The notes under the pieces were generated by a model that had not been told where the DNA came from, searched no databases, and was given only the letters and a program-made list of their open reading frames with translations. A DNA stretch of 64,000 nt from Gemmobacter aquarius (GTDB taxonomy: Bacteria > Pseudomonadota > Alphaproteobacteria > Rhodobacterales > Rhodobacteraceae): positions 504,001 through 568,000 of the forward strand of contig NZ_CP028918.1 of NCBI RefSeq assembly GCF_003060865.1, given 5' to 3'. Shown here piece by piece: positions 1 to 9,157 of the stretch (within the stretch, counting starts at the first letter, position 1; each line of letters opens with the position of its first letter). Made by a program: the position numbers and the translations under genes.

Positions 1-809
1 TCCTTGACCGTGGTACCACAGCCGCTGGTGTTGATCACGATGGCATCAAGGTCGCCTGCCGCCATGAAGGCGCGGATGTTGGCGGCGGCGAAGCTGTGTG
101 CCTCGGCCTCGCGGCCCATGTGATGGGTGAGAGCGCCGCAGCAACCCATGGCTTGCGGGATGACGATCTCGCAGCCCAAGCGGCGCAGAAGGCGGATGGT
201 GGCATCGTTGATGTTGGTGTTGAGCGCCTTTTGCGCGCAGCCGGTCATGAGGGCCACGCGCATCTTGCGCGCTGCGGTCGGCGCAAAGGTCTGCGCGTCA
301 TCGTTGCGGCTGACGGGGGGGATGGTCTTTGGCACCATGGCGAGCATCGCCTTGATGCGGGCATCGGGGATCAGTGCGGCGATGGGCTTGCCCAGCTTTG
401 CCAGCGCCAGCGCAAGGCGGAAGCGCATCGGATATGGCAGGATCTTGGCCAGCGTCCAGCGCAGCAGGCGGTCGGTCAGGTGGCGTTTGTAGGTCGCCTC
501 GATATGGGCGCGGGCGTGGTCGACAAGGTGCATGTAATGCACGCCCGAGGGGCAGGTGGTCATGCATGACAGGCACGACAGGCAGCGGTCGATATGCTTG
601 ACGGTGCGTTCGTCGGCGGGACGACCGGATTCCAGCATGTCCTTGATCAGGTAGATGCGGCCGCGCGGGCTGTCGAGTTCATCGCCCAGCACCTGATAGG
701 TGGGGCAGGTGGCGGTGCAAAAGCCGCAATGCACGCAGGCGCGCAGGATCTCGTTCGATCGCGCGGTGGCGGGGTCGGCCAGTTGCTCGGGCGTGAAAAG
801 AGTCTGCAT
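1..809 (-). CDS. glcF: Glycolate oxidase iron-sulfur subunit GlcF (partial, C-terminus outside the window)
   Basis: GlcF passes electrons from the flavin subunits of glycolate dehydrogenase toward the quinone pool at the inner face of the membrane. The visible N-terminal 269 residues contain two ferredoxin-like [4Fe-4S] motifs: CVHCGFCTATCP at about residues 25-36 and CLSCLSCMTTCP at about 76-87. One CCG-type motif follows (MGCCGALTHH, about residue 220). The start ATG overlaps the stop of glcE by one base (TGATG), so the two are translationally coupled. The stop codon lies before base 1, so the C-terminus cannot be judged. Order glcD-glcE-glcF with tight spacing makes the assignment secure. 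Confidence 0.93.
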   Translation of the reverse strand, partial: MQTLFTPEQLADPATARSNEILRACVHCGFCTATCPTYQVLGDELDSPRGRIYLIKDMLESGRPADERTVKHIDRCLSCLSCMTTCPSGVHYMHLVDHARAHIEATYKRHLTDRLLRWTLAKILPYPMRFRLALALAKLGKPIAALIPDARIKAMLAMVPKTIPPVSRNDDAQTFAPTAARKMRVALMTGCAQKALNTNINDATIRLLRRLGCEIVIPQAMGCCGALTHHMGREAEAHSFAAANIRAFMAAGDLDAIVINTSGCGTTVK

Positions 810-1900
810 CACAAGGCTCCGGCAAAAAGGCCGCGCGGGTCGAATTTGGCGCGCAAGCCACGGGTGAGGGCGGCGATGGGGGCGGGTTCGGGGTGGAAAG
901 TGGGGAGGGCGCTGTGCGAGCGGATCAGCGTGGCATGGCCTGCGAAGGGGCCGAGGGCGGCGCGCAGGTCGAAGCCTTCGTCGGTGAGCAGCCAGACCAG
1001 CCCCCCGCCCCAGTCGTAAAGTGCCTGACGCGGTGCCAGACGGGCAACAAGGGCGGGAGCCTGCGAAGGCGTGGTCGAGAGGCGCCAGACATCGCCCGCC
1101 GCGCCGTGGAAGGGGGCGACATCGCGGATCGCGGGCCATGGGTCGTCAGCTGCGGCGTCGACCGTGCCGAAGCCCGCGAGCCTGCGCTGCAATTCGGCGC
1201 TGCGGTAGGCGACGGATGTAGCAAAGCCCTCGATCCGGATGAAAGTACCATGGCCCGGCCAATGCGCGGCCCCCGAAACGTCAAAGGGCGAGGTGAGCGC
1301 AGAGGACAGGGCGGTGATGGCGGTGGCGTCATCCAAGCCGTGCAAGACCAGCGTGGCGGCGGTTTCCGGCACGGGCAGCAACTTGAAGGCCACCTCTGTC
1401 AGCACGCCCAACCGGCCCTGCGATCCGGCCATCAACTTGACGAGGTCGATGCCTGTGACGTTCTTCATTACCCGCCCGCCGTTCTTGACCACGGTTCCGG
1501 TGCCGTCGACGAAGCGTACCCCGATCAGGCTGTCGCGGCAGGCCCCCGCCTGTATCCGGCGCGGGCCGCTGGCATTTGCGGCAACGGTGCCGCCGATGGT
1601 GGAATTGCCGGACCGCCCCAGAAGCCCGCGCAGATCGGGCACCTCGAAGGGCAGGCGCTGGTTTTCGGTGGTGAGTGTGGTCTCGATCACATCAAGGGGT
1701 GTGCCCGCCTGCACGACCAGCGTCAGCGCGCCGGGTTCGTAAAGCGTGATGCCTGTCAGACCGGCGGTCGAAAGCGGCTCGCCAGCGACGGCATCCAGCC
1801 GCCGCGTTCCCCCGCCGGTGACCGCGATCTTGCCGCTCGCCCCGGCTATCAGGCTGGCCAGCGCGGCCTCGGTATCGGGTTGCATCCCGCCCCTCTTCAT
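809..1900 (-). CDS. glcE: Glycolate oxidase FAD-binding subunit GlcE
   Basis: GlcE is the second flavin-type subunit of the glycolate oxidase that converts glycolate to glyoxylate. The protein has up to 363 residues, or 358 from an in-frame Met six codons in. It has the PCMH-type FAD-binding fold: VTGGGTRR near residue 30, STIGGTVAANASGPRR near 103-118, and GVRFVDGTG followed by GRVMKNVTGIDL near 130-155. It lacks the long C-terminal FAD-oxidase domain of GlcD, as GlcE proteins do. It lies 59 bases after glcD and overlaps glcF by one base. The gap to glcD holds a copy of the window's intergenic repeat. Confidence 0.92.
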   Translation of the reverse strand: MKRGGMQPDTEAALASLIAGASGKIAVTGGGTRRLDAVAGEPLSTAGLTGITLYEPGALTLVVQAGTPLDVIETTLTTENQRLPFEVPDLRGLLGRSGNSTIGGTVAANASGPRRIQAGACRDSLIGVRFVDGTGTVVKNGGRVMKNVTGIDLVKLMAGSQGRLGVLTEVAFKLLPVPETAATLVLHGLDDATAITALSSALTSPFDVSGAAHWPGHGTFIRIEGFATSVAYRSAELQRRLAGFGTVDAAADDPWPAIRDVAPFHGAAGDVWRLSTTPSQAPALVARLAPRQALYDWGGGLVWLLTDEGFDLRAALGPFAGHATLIRSHSALPTFHPEPAPIAALTRGLRAKFDPRGLFAGAL

Positions 1901-1904
1901 TTTC

Positions 1905-1955
1905 TGTCCTTAAATATCCCGCGGGGGTCCGGGGGCGCGAAGCCCCCGGTCCTGC
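1905..1955. repeat. Intergenic repeat with hairpin between glcD and glcE
   Basis: The sequence TTAAATATCCCGCGGGGG at about 1910-1927 is a divergent copy of the CAAATATCCTCGGGG repeat found elsewhere in the window. It is followed by a hairpin with arms CCGGGGGC and GCCCCCGG and a 5-base GCGAA loop (about 1929-1949). It sits inside an operon, so if it acts as a terminator or an mRNA-processing site it would lower glcEF output relative to glcD. That role is inference. Confidence 0.5.
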
Positions 1956-1959
1956 CGGT

Positions 1960-3393
1960 TCAGGCAACGCGGCGGCTGGCAGTCACGTCGAGCGGAAACA
2001 CCTTGGCCGGATTGAGCAGCCAATCGGGGTCGAACACATCCTTGACGCGCAACTGCGCCTCCATGTCGTCGCGCGTAAACTGAACATGCATCAGGTCGCG
2101 CTTTTCCACGCCCACGCCATGCTCTCCGGTCAGGCAGCCGCCCACCTCGACGCAAAGGCGCAGGATGTCGGCCCCCAGTGCCTCGGCCAGTTCCAGATCG
2201 CCGGGTTTGTTGGCGTCGAATATGATCAGGGGGTGCATGTTGCCATCGCCCGCATGGAACACATTGGCCACCCGCAAGCCGTAGCTTGCCGTCAACTCGC
2301 CGATCCGCCGCAGCACATGCGCCAGTTCCGACACCGGAATGGTGCCGTCCAGACAGATATAGTCGCCCATCTGCCCCATCGCGCCAAAAGCCGATTTGCG
2401 CCCCAACCAAATACGTTTGGCCTCTTCCTCCGACCGGCTTTCGCGGTAGGCGACGGGGTTGTGACGCTGGGCGATGGTCTTGATGCGGGCAAGCTGGTCG
2501 TCGATTTCGGCGGGGCTGCCCTCGACTTCGATGATCAGAAGCGCCTCGCAATCGGGGTAGCCGGCGTGGGCAAAGGCTTCGGTCGCCTCGATGCAGGGGC
2601 GGTCCATGAATTCGATGGCGACGGGCAGCAGCCCGCCCTTGATGATGTCGGACACGCAGGCACCCGCGACCTCGTTGCTGGCAAAGCCCATCAGCACGGG
2701 GCGCGCGCCTTCGGGTTTGGGCAGGATGCGAAGCCAGGCCTCGGTGACCACGCCAAGCTGGCCTTCCGATCCACAGATGACGCCCAAAAGGTCAAGCCCG
2801 CCCGCATCGAGGAAGGGGCCGCCGATCTGCAATATGTCGCCTTGCATCGTTACCATCGTGACGCCCAGAAGGTTATTCGTCGTCACCCCGTATTTCAGGC
2901 AATGCGCCCCGCCCGAATTCATGCCGATATTGCCCGCGATGGCACAAGCAAGCTGGCTGGACGGGTCGGGTGCGTAGAAAAAACCGTCCGCCTCGACCGC
3001 GCCGGTGACCGACAGGTTGGTGCGGCCCGATTGCACGCGGATGAAGCGGTTGGGGTAATCGGTCTCCAGCACGGCGTTCATCCGGGCCACGCCCAGCACC
3101 ACGGCATCGGCGGTGGGCAGCGACCCGCCCGCAAGCGAGGTGCCAGCGCCGCGCGGGATGACCTTGACGCCTTCCTCATGGCAAAGGCGCAGGATCGTCG
3201 CCACCTCGGTTGTGGTGCGCGGCAGGGTGACGGCCAGCGGCAGGCAGCGATAGGCGGTCAGCGCGTCGCATTCATAGGCCCGCGTCTCGACCGGATCGGA
3301 AATCAGCGCGTCGGCTGGCAGGGCTGCGGCAAGACGCGCAAGGATGCGGCTGCGGCGGGCAATCACGGACGCATCGGGAAGGGGCATGTCCAT
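1960..3393 (-). CDS. glcD: Glycolate oxidase subunit GlcD, FAD-linked
   Basis: GlcD is the catalytic FAD subunit of glycolate oxidase (glycolate to glyoxylate, electrons to the membrane via GlcF). The 477-residue protein has an N-terminal PCMH FAD-binding domain (VIPRGAGTSLAGG near residue 75, AGNIGMNSGGAHCLKYGVTTN near 145-165). Its C-terminal FAD-oxidase domain carries FHAGDGNMHPL and GEHGVGVEKRD. The reading frame stays open upstream, but I place the start at ATG 3393 because GGAGG lies seven bases ahead and the length then matches the family. A TTGGT-N11-ACCA dyad lies 26-48 bases upstream and may be its operator. It heads the operon glcD-glcE-glcF. Confidence 0.94.
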   Translation of the reverse strand: MDMPLPDASVIARRSRILARLAAALPADALISDPVETRAYECDALTAYRCLPLAVTLPRTTTEVATILRLCHEEGVKVIPRGAGTSLAGGSLPTADAVVLGVARMNAVLETDYPNRFIRVQSGRTNLSVTGAVEADGFFYAPDPSSQLACAIAGNIGMNSGGAHCLKYGVTTNNLLGVTMVTMQGDILQIGGPFLDAGGLDLLGVICGSEGQLGVVTEAWLRILPKPEGARPVLMGFASNEVAGACVSDIIKGGLLPVAIEFMDRPCIEATEAFAHAGYPDCEALLIIEVEGSPAEIDDQLARIKTIAQRHNPVAYRESRSEEEAKRIWLGRKSAFGAMGQMGDYICLDGTIPVSELAHVLRRIGELTASYGLRVANVFHAGDGNMHPLIIFDANKPGDLELAEALGADILRLCVEVGGCLTGEHGVGVEKRDLMHVQFTRDDMEAQLRVKDVFDPDWLLNPAKVFPLDVTASRRVA

Positions 3394-3418
3394 GTGGAGG
3401 CCTCCGGTTTCTGGCAGG

Positions 3419-3441
3419 ATTGGTAAGTTCATATAACCAAT
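3419..3441. promoter_or_regulatory. Inverted repeat upstream of glcD, candidate GntR operator
   Basis: ATTGGT and ACCAAT form a perfect dyad separated by 11 bases, 26-48 bases upstream of the chosen glcD start. The half-sites resemble those bound by FadR-family regulators such as PdhR and GlcC, but those usually have a short spacer. The same TTGGT-N11-ACCA arrangement occurs upstream of the GntR gene at 26535. Binding is inferred, not shown. Confidence 0.5.
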
Positions 3442-3485
3442 TTCACCAGATGACAAGGCGCGGTCGCTTGCCTTAGCTTTGGGCC

Positions 3486-4175
3486 ATGGAAACTTTGCTG
3501 CGCCTTGGACCTTTTTCCCCCGCCGATGCCACAGCACTCGCGACACTGTTCGCGCTGTTTTTGTTCAGCGGTTGGCTCAGCGAGCACCCGCCCGCGTCGC
3601 GCCCCTCGGTTTCGGTGCTGATGGAGCGGTTCCGGCGCGACTGGATGCGGGAATTCGTCACCCGACAGCCGCGCATCTTCGATGCCACGATCCTCGATTC
3701 GCTGCGGCAGGGAACGGCATTCTTCGCCTCGGCCAGCATGATCGCCATAGGGGGCGGGGTTGCGCTGATCGGCAATACGCAAAGGCTGCAGACATTGGCG
3801 TCAGACCTTTCACTTCAGGCCGAAGGGGTGCTGCTTGAAGTCAAGATCATCCTGATCATCGGCTTCCTGTCCAATGCCCTGCTCAAATTCATCTGGTCGC
3901 ATCGCCTGTTCGGCTATTGCTCGATTCTGATGGCGGCGGTGCCCAACGATGTGAACGACCCGCTTGCCATGACCCGTGCGGCACAGGCGGGCGAAATCAA
4001 CATCACCGCGGCGCGCAGCTTCAACCGTGGCCTGCGGTCGATCTATTTCGCGCTGGGCGCCCTGGGCTGGCTTTTGGGCCCATGGGTGCTGATGGGCACT
4101 GCGGTCGCGGCGGCAGGTGTCTTGCTGCGCCGGGAATTCTGGTCGCAGTCGCGCAAGGTGATGCTCGGTCTCTGA
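3486..4175 (+). CDS. DUF599 family inner-membrane protein
   Basis: This 229-residue protein matches the DUF599 family, whose biochemical role is unknown. It has about four hydrophobic segments: near residues 12-32, 80-98, 118-138 and 195-218. Between them it carries conserved-looking polar stretches such as the LEVKII and KFIWSHRLFGY regions and the NDVNDP motif. It diverges from the glc operon across a 92-base intergenic region, so both may share a control region. There is no evidence for a role in glycolate metabolism. Confidence 0.8.
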   Translation: METLLRLGPFSPADATALATLFALFLFSGWLSEHPPASRPSVSVLMERFRRDWMREFVTRQPRIFDATILDSLRQGTAFFASASMIAIGGGVALIGNTQRLQTLASDLSLQAEGVLLEVKIILIIGFLSNALLKFIWSHRLFGYCSILMAAVPNDVNDPLAMTRAAQAGEINITAARSFNRGLRSIYFALGALGWLLGPWVLMGTAVAAAGVLLRREFWSQSRKVMLGL

Positions 4176-4180
4176 CCCTT

Positions 4181-4312
4181 TTCACGCTTGTCCAAATATC
4201 CTCGGGGGAGGGGCGCGGCAGGCGCCCCGCTGGGGGCGGAACGCCCCCTCAGGCTGTTTCGGGCGCGGATGCGCCTGAAACAGCGTATGGCTTGCGGCGG
4301 CACGCCGCTCCG
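4181..4312. repeat. Composite intergenic repeat with three hairpins (copy A)
   Basis: The element starts with TTCACGCTTGTCCAAATATC at 4181-4200, running on as CTCGGGGG. A hairpin GGGGGCG-GAA-CGCCCCC follows (4232-4248). A long stem comes next with arms GCTGTTTCGGGCGC and GCGCCTGAAACAGC, one mismatch (4253-4284). It ends with ATGGCTTGCGGCGG and ACGCCGCTCCG (4287-4312), just before the stop of the minus-strand gene ending at 4318. The same ordered blocks recur at 19629-19766, also ending at a minus-strand stop. It lies between convergent genes and probably forms a two-way terminator. Confidence 0.75.
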
Positions 4313-4317
4313 TTTGG

Positions 4318-6398
4318 TCAGGAAATGAGGCGCGGCGTGCCCTTGCGGCCTTCGACCAGCCATGCGGACAGCGCGAGGGTGGCTGCGAGGATCAGCCACA
4401 GCCATGCGGGCATAAGGGGGCCACGGTGATGTCTTGGGTGACATAGGCGCCGCGCGGGGTGATGCCGATCCAGCCGCGGCCAGAAGCGGGGCGGCCTTCG
4501 CGGACCGTGCGGATGTCGGGGATGCCCGTTTCCAGCCGCTGGATACCGCCGTTGGTGGGGGTGATGACCGGTTCCAGCGTCTCGCCGCTGGCGATGGTTT
4601 GTTCGAATTCCTTGGGGGCCGAGGGGCCGACGGCGATCACGCGGGTCAGGTCGCCCTGGGCAAGGCGGTAAAGGCCCATCGTGGGGGCTTTCCAATCGGT
4701 CTGGTAGCGGCCGGGTCCGGCTTCCGGCATCTGCAGGGTTGCGGTCGCACCATCGGGTCCGGTGATCGTCAAATCGCCGGGCGGATTCGGGGCGATGGAG
4801 CGGCGGGTGATGGTCAGCGTCTCGCCCTGCACGGTGGCGGTGAGAGCTTCTTCCTCAAGCTCGGGTTCCTTCAGCATCCAGTGGGCAAGGCGGCGCAAAA
4901 GTTCGAGTTGCGGGCCGCCGCCTTCGTAGCCACGGCCCCAGAGCCATGCCTGATCGGATGCCAGCACGGCGACGCGGCCTTGGCCCACGCGGTCCAGCAC
5001 CAGAAGCGGGCGGTCGCCGGGCCCGGACATGACGACTTGGCCTGCGATGGGGGTCACTTCGACCAGCCGGAACCAGCGGCCCCAGCCGCCTTGGGGGGCG
5101 AGGGCTTCGAGCCCTTCGGTCACTGGGTGCTTCTTGCCAAGCTCGGTCAGTTTGGGGCGGAAGCCTTCCTCGATCACGCGGGCGGTGGGTTCGACGGGCA
5201 GAACCTCGGCCAAGGGTGAGCGCCACAGGCTGTCGACCGCGCCGAATTCGGGGCCTGCGGCGACGAGGACGGTGCCGCCTTCGCGCACATAATTGGCCAC
5301 GTTTTCAAGGTAGGACATCGGCAGGATGCCCCGCATCGAATAGCGGTCGAAGATGATCAGGTCGAATTCCTTGATCTTTTCGACGAACAATTCGCGCGTC
5401 GGAAAGGCGATGAGTGAAAGTTCCGTGACGGGGATGCCGTCCTGTTTTTCGGGCGGGCGCAGGATGGTGAAATGGACGAGGTCCACGCTTGCGTCGGATT
5501 TCAACAAGTTGCGCCAGACGCGTTCGCCCGCATGCGGCTCGCCCGAGACCAGAAGCACGCGCAAGCGGTCGCGCACGCCGTTGATCTGCACCACGGCGGC
5601 GTTGTTGCGGTCGGTCAACTCGCCGTCCTGCGCGGGGGTCGAAAATTGCAGCACGTTCATGCCGCCGTGGGGCAGGCGCACGGGCAGGTCGATGTCTTGT
5701 CCCACAGGGATGCGGTAGGTTTGCGGGGCGGCATCGTCGACGGCGATGGTCAGATCGGCCTCGGTCGCGCCGGGGGGGGCGCCTTCGTCCTCGATCCGCA
5801 GGGTCAGGGTCACTTCTTCGTTCAGGATGGCGAAGGCGGGGGCGTTCTTGACGATCAGGCGGCGGTCCCAGTCGTCGCTTCGCCCCGTGAGCAGCAGGTG
5901 CAGGGGGGCAGGCAGCGCGGGGGCGAGGTCAAGGTCATGGATGCGGCCGTCGCTGAGCAGGATCGCCCCTGCGATGCGGGCGCGGGGTTCTTCGGCCAAG
6001 GCTTCGGCCAGCGCGGTCATCGCCAGCGATCCGGCATCTTCGGCGCCGTCCTGAAAGCGGATGATGCGAAGTTCGGTGTTGGGGATTTCGGCCACGCTTT
6101 GCGTCACACGCGCGATGGCTTCTGCGGTTTGCGCGGCGCGGTCGGACAGGGTCTGGCTGGCGCTTTCGTCGACGACGAGCAGAACGATATCGGACAGTGG
6201 CGCGCGGTCTTCGCGTTGCAGGGACGGGTTGGCAATGGCGGTCAGCAGGACCAGAGCAGTCAGGACACGCAGCCACGCACCCGACAGCCCGCGCCAGAAG
6301 CCTATCGCAAGGCCAAGGGCTGCGAGGGCGGCAAGTGCGTAAAGCACGGGCCATGCGACCAGCGGATCGAGCAGCAGCGAGGCGGCACCGGACATCAT
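4318..6398 (-). CDS. vWA/glutamine-amidotransferase-like membrane protein of the MoxR operon (apparent frameshift at 4416-4420)
   Basis: This is the last gene of the moxR operon. The main frame gives 668 residues: two N-terminal membrane segments (about 13-33 and 42-57), a von Willebrand A-like domain with MIDAS-type motif DESAS at 77-81, and an amidotransferase-like region (FDLIIFDRYS near residue 350, VREGGTVLVAAG near 375). The main frame ends at 4392 just before the C-terminal membrane anchor. The anchor is encoded in the adjacent frame (MPAWLWLILAATLALSAWLV, stop 4318). One extra C in the five-base run at 4416-4420 joins the frames. The start overlaps the upstream gene by four bases. Its precise function is unknown; a role in envelope maintenance is inferred from family context. 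Confidence 0.8.
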
Positions 6399-9154
6399 TG
6401 TCCCAACCTTTCCAGAAGGGCGGGGACGTGGACCTGATCGGATTTATAGTTGCCGGTCAGCACATGCATGATCAGGTTGATGCCGAAACGGTTGGCCATC
6501 TCGCGCTGGCGTTCGCCTGCAAAGCCGCGCCCCACGGGGAACATCGGCACGCCCATGTCATCGACGGCCCATGCGGCGGCCCAATCGTTTCCGCCGATCA
6601 CCACGGGGGTGACGCCATCGTTGAGGTTGCGGAAGGGCATGCCTTCGACCTGTTCGGCATCGGGGGGGGCGGCTTCGACCCAGACGGTCGCGCCGTCATA
6701 GCGGCCGGGGAAATCTTGCAGCAGGTAAAAGGTGCGGGTCAGGACGTGGTCTTTTGGCAAGGGTTCAAGGGCGGGGATGTCGAGGCCTGCTGCGATGCGC
6801 TGAAGCTGTTCGCCCTCGGGCGAGGTGCCGCCTGCGCGGGTCAGGTCGGCATCGCGGGTGTCGAACAGGATCATGCCGCCGGTGCGGAGATAGTCGTTCA
6901 GGCGGGCGTAGGCGTCGGCCGTGGGTAGCGGCTGGCTGGTCGAGACGGGCCAGTAGAGGAAGGGGTAAAATGCCAGTTCGTCGGTTTCGATATTCACGCC
7001 GACGGGGGCTTCGGGTTCGACCGAGGTCCGTTCCCACAGCCGCTGGCCAAGGCCGGTCAGGCCCGCTTCGGCGATGTCGTCAAGCTGCGCGTCGCCGGTG
7101 ATGACATGGGCCAGCACCACGGCTTCGGTGGCGCGGATCGCCGTGGCGTCGGCGCTGTCTTGCGCGCGGGCTTGGGGTGGGAGCATGAGGAGGGCGAGCA
7201 GAACGGCTGCGGCGCGGGTGCCGCGGTTCAGGCGGCCCGAAAGGGCGAGGGCGGCGATGATGTCGAGAAGGAGCATGAGAAGGGCTGCGGAGAGGAAGCT
7301 GCCCTTGAGCGCCTGTTCCTGCGCGGCTTCCAACCCCTCGATGGCGGTGCCTGCGGGCCATGTCGCGGGGGCGAGCGTGGTTTGCGGTGTCACGGCGTTC
7401 AGGGCGACGCGGCGGTCGGCGCCGGCGTAAAGGCCGGGGCGCAGGTCGGGGCCGGGGCCGGTGTCGAGGGCGGCGGCGAGGGTTTCGCCAGCGGTGCCTG
7501 CGCTCACGGTGGCGTCGGTCTTTTGGCCGTAGGCGTCGAGCAGGGTTTCCGCAACCCATGTCTGGCCTGCCAGATCGGCGGCGTCGGGGGTGGCGGGGCG
7601 GGTCGAGACCGCGAGACGTTCGAGCATCTGGACGAACAGTCCCGAGAGCGGGAGCGTGGACCATTCGGCGTTGGCGGTGACGTGGAACAGGACAACCTGA
7701 CCTTGGCCTATGGCCTTGCGGGTGACGAGGGGGGTGCCATCGGCGAGGGCGGCGATGGTGCGGGCGGCAAGGTCGGGGTCGGGCTGGGCGAGGACTTGGG
7801 CCGTCACGTTCACATCCGCTGGCACGGGCAAGCCGTGGAAGGGCGAGGTTTCGGGGAAGGGGGCGAGGGTTTTGGGTTCGCCCCAGCTCATCGCGCCGCC
7901 GACGGTGCGGCCGCCTTCGCGCAGGCGGACGGGCAAAAGCGGGTCTTCGGCGCTGCGGCTGATGTCGGATGCGGCAAGGCCGGGACCGGCGAAGCGCAAG
8001 AGCATCCCGCCCTTGTCGAGCCAGTCGAGCACGGCGTCCTGCTCGGTTTGCGTGAGCTTGGCCACATCTGCAAGGATCACCACATCGGGGCTGGCCAGAA
8101 GCGCATCGGTCAGGCTGCCTTCGATCAGGTCGGCCACGGGTTCGAGGGCTTGGCGCAGGTAATGGGTGGGTGACAGCAGGCGCAGGCCCTCGCGGTCTTC
8201 GCGGCCCCCGATCAGGGCGATCTTGCGGCGTTTCAAGCTGTCGTCGGTCAGGCTGACGGCGCCGGCGGAGCGGATGCCTGCCAGTTCGAAGCGGTTGACG
8301 CGGTTGCGGAGTTCCGGGGGCAACGACAGCGCGACTTCGGCGCGACTGGCGCCAAGGCCGAAGGACAGCGTGGCGCGGGCGAGTTCGCGGTCGATGCCCG
8401 AAGGGTCGGGGCCACGGGCGATAACTTCGACCTCGACGGGGTCGGAGGCGGGCAGGCGGGTGGCGGCAAGCTGGATCGTGCCGTCGCCAAAACTGGCGGG
8501 GGCGAGGGCGAAGACGGGGCGGGGGCTTTGGAACACCGTGACCGCGCCGCGTGTCGCGAGTTCGGCGAAAAGGGCAGAGCGGTCGGGATGCTCGATGCCG
8601 TCGGAGAGCCAGAAGCTGTCGAAGTTGCCTTGCGGCAGTTTGTCGGCCCAGCCCGTGGCGGTGGGGAGCCACGGGTTCGGGGACAGGGCGGCGAGGCGGC
8701 CTGTCCATGCGTCGGCGGATTGGAAATCGATGTCGGCTGGCGTATCGGTCAGGCGGATCACGGCGGTGGGGCGGCCCTGACGGGCGGCTTCGTCCAAGAG
8801 GGTGGTTGCGCGGTCGATGCGGCGGGGCCAGTCGCGGGCGTCGGCCCATGAGGCGTCGAAGACGACAAGCAGGGGGCCGGTGCCGGGCTGGCGCTGTTCG
8901 GGGTTCAGGACAGGGCCAGCAAAGGCGATGATCGCGGCGGCGATGGCGGCCATGCGGAGGAGAAGCAGCCACCACGGCGTGCGGTCGGTTTCGGCCTTGT
9001 CATCGGTCAGGCCCAGAAGCAGCGCCACGCCGGGAAAGCGGCGGCGGATCGGGGCGGGCGGGACAGCGCGCAAGAGGAACCACAGGATCGGCAGGGCGAT
9101 CAGGCCGATCAGCAGAAGGGGCGCGGTGAAACCGACGGGGCCGAGCATCCACAT
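6395..9154 (-). CDS. BatA-N / DUF4159 fusion membrane protein
   Basis: This 919-residue protein combines two modules. The N-terminus matches the aerotolerance regulator BatA N-terminal domain, with membrane segments near residues 9-28 and 60-80. A long periplasmic-type region follows with an inner segment DVVILADV and DWLDKGGMLLRFAGPG resembling an amidotransferase fold. After a membrane segment near 640-660 and an ARAQ-type cleavage-like site near 687, the C-terminal 220 residues match DUF4159 (LRTGGMILFDTRDAD; GINLIMHVLTGNYKSDQVHVP at the end). It starts three bases after the DUF58 stop. Such proteins travel with MoxR ATPases; the biochemical role is unknown. Confidence 0.85.
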   Translation of the reverse strand: MWMLGPVGFTAPLLLIGLIALPILWFLLRAVPPAPIRRRFPGVALLLGLTDDKAETDRTPWWLLLLRMAAIAAAIIAFAGPVLNPEQRQPGTGPLLVVFDASWADARDWPRRIDRATTLLDEAARQGRPTAVIRLTDTPADIDFQSADAWTGRLAALSPNPWLPTATGWADKLPQGNFDSFWLSDGIEHPDRSALFAELATRGAVTVFQSPRPVFALAPASFGDGTIQLAATRLPASDPVEVEVIARGPDPSGIDRELARATLSFGLGASRAEVALSLPPELRNRVNRFELAGIRSAGAVSLTDDSLKRRKIALIGGREDREGLRLLSPTHYLRQALEPVADLIEGSLTDALLASPDVVILADVAKLTQTEQDAVLDWLDKGGMLLRFAGPGLAASDISRSAEDPLLPVRLREGGRTVGGAMSWGEPKTLAPFPETSPFHGLPVPADVNVTAQVLAQPDPDLAARTIAALADGTPLVTRKAIGQGQVVLFHVTANAEWSTLPLSGLFVQMLERLAVSTRPATPDAADLAGQTWVAETLLDAYGQKTDATVSAGTAGETLAAALDTGPGPDLRPGLYAGADRRVALNAVTPQTTLAPATWPAGTAIEGLEAAQEQALKGSFLSAALLMLLLDIIAALALSGRLNRGTRAAAVLLALLMLPPQARAQDSADATAIRATEAVVLAHVITGDAQLDDIAEAGLTGLGQRLWERTSVEPEAPVGVNIETDELAFYPFLYWPVSTSQPLPTADAYARLNDYLRTGGMILFDTRDADLTRAGGTSPEGEQLQRIAAGLDIPALEPLPKDHVLTRTFYLLQDFPGRYDGATVWVEAAPPDAEQVEGMPFRNLNDGVTPVVIGGNDWAAAWAVDDMGVPMFPVGRGFAGERQREMANRFGINLIMHVLTGNYKSDQVHVPALLERLGQ

Positions 9155-9157
9155 GGG

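Noticed and set aside
893..3426. Two long plus-strand reading frames (396 and 446 residues) opposite glcE and glcD
   Set aside because: They are antisense to well-supported genes. Their composition is typical of GC-rich shadow frames and they match no family.
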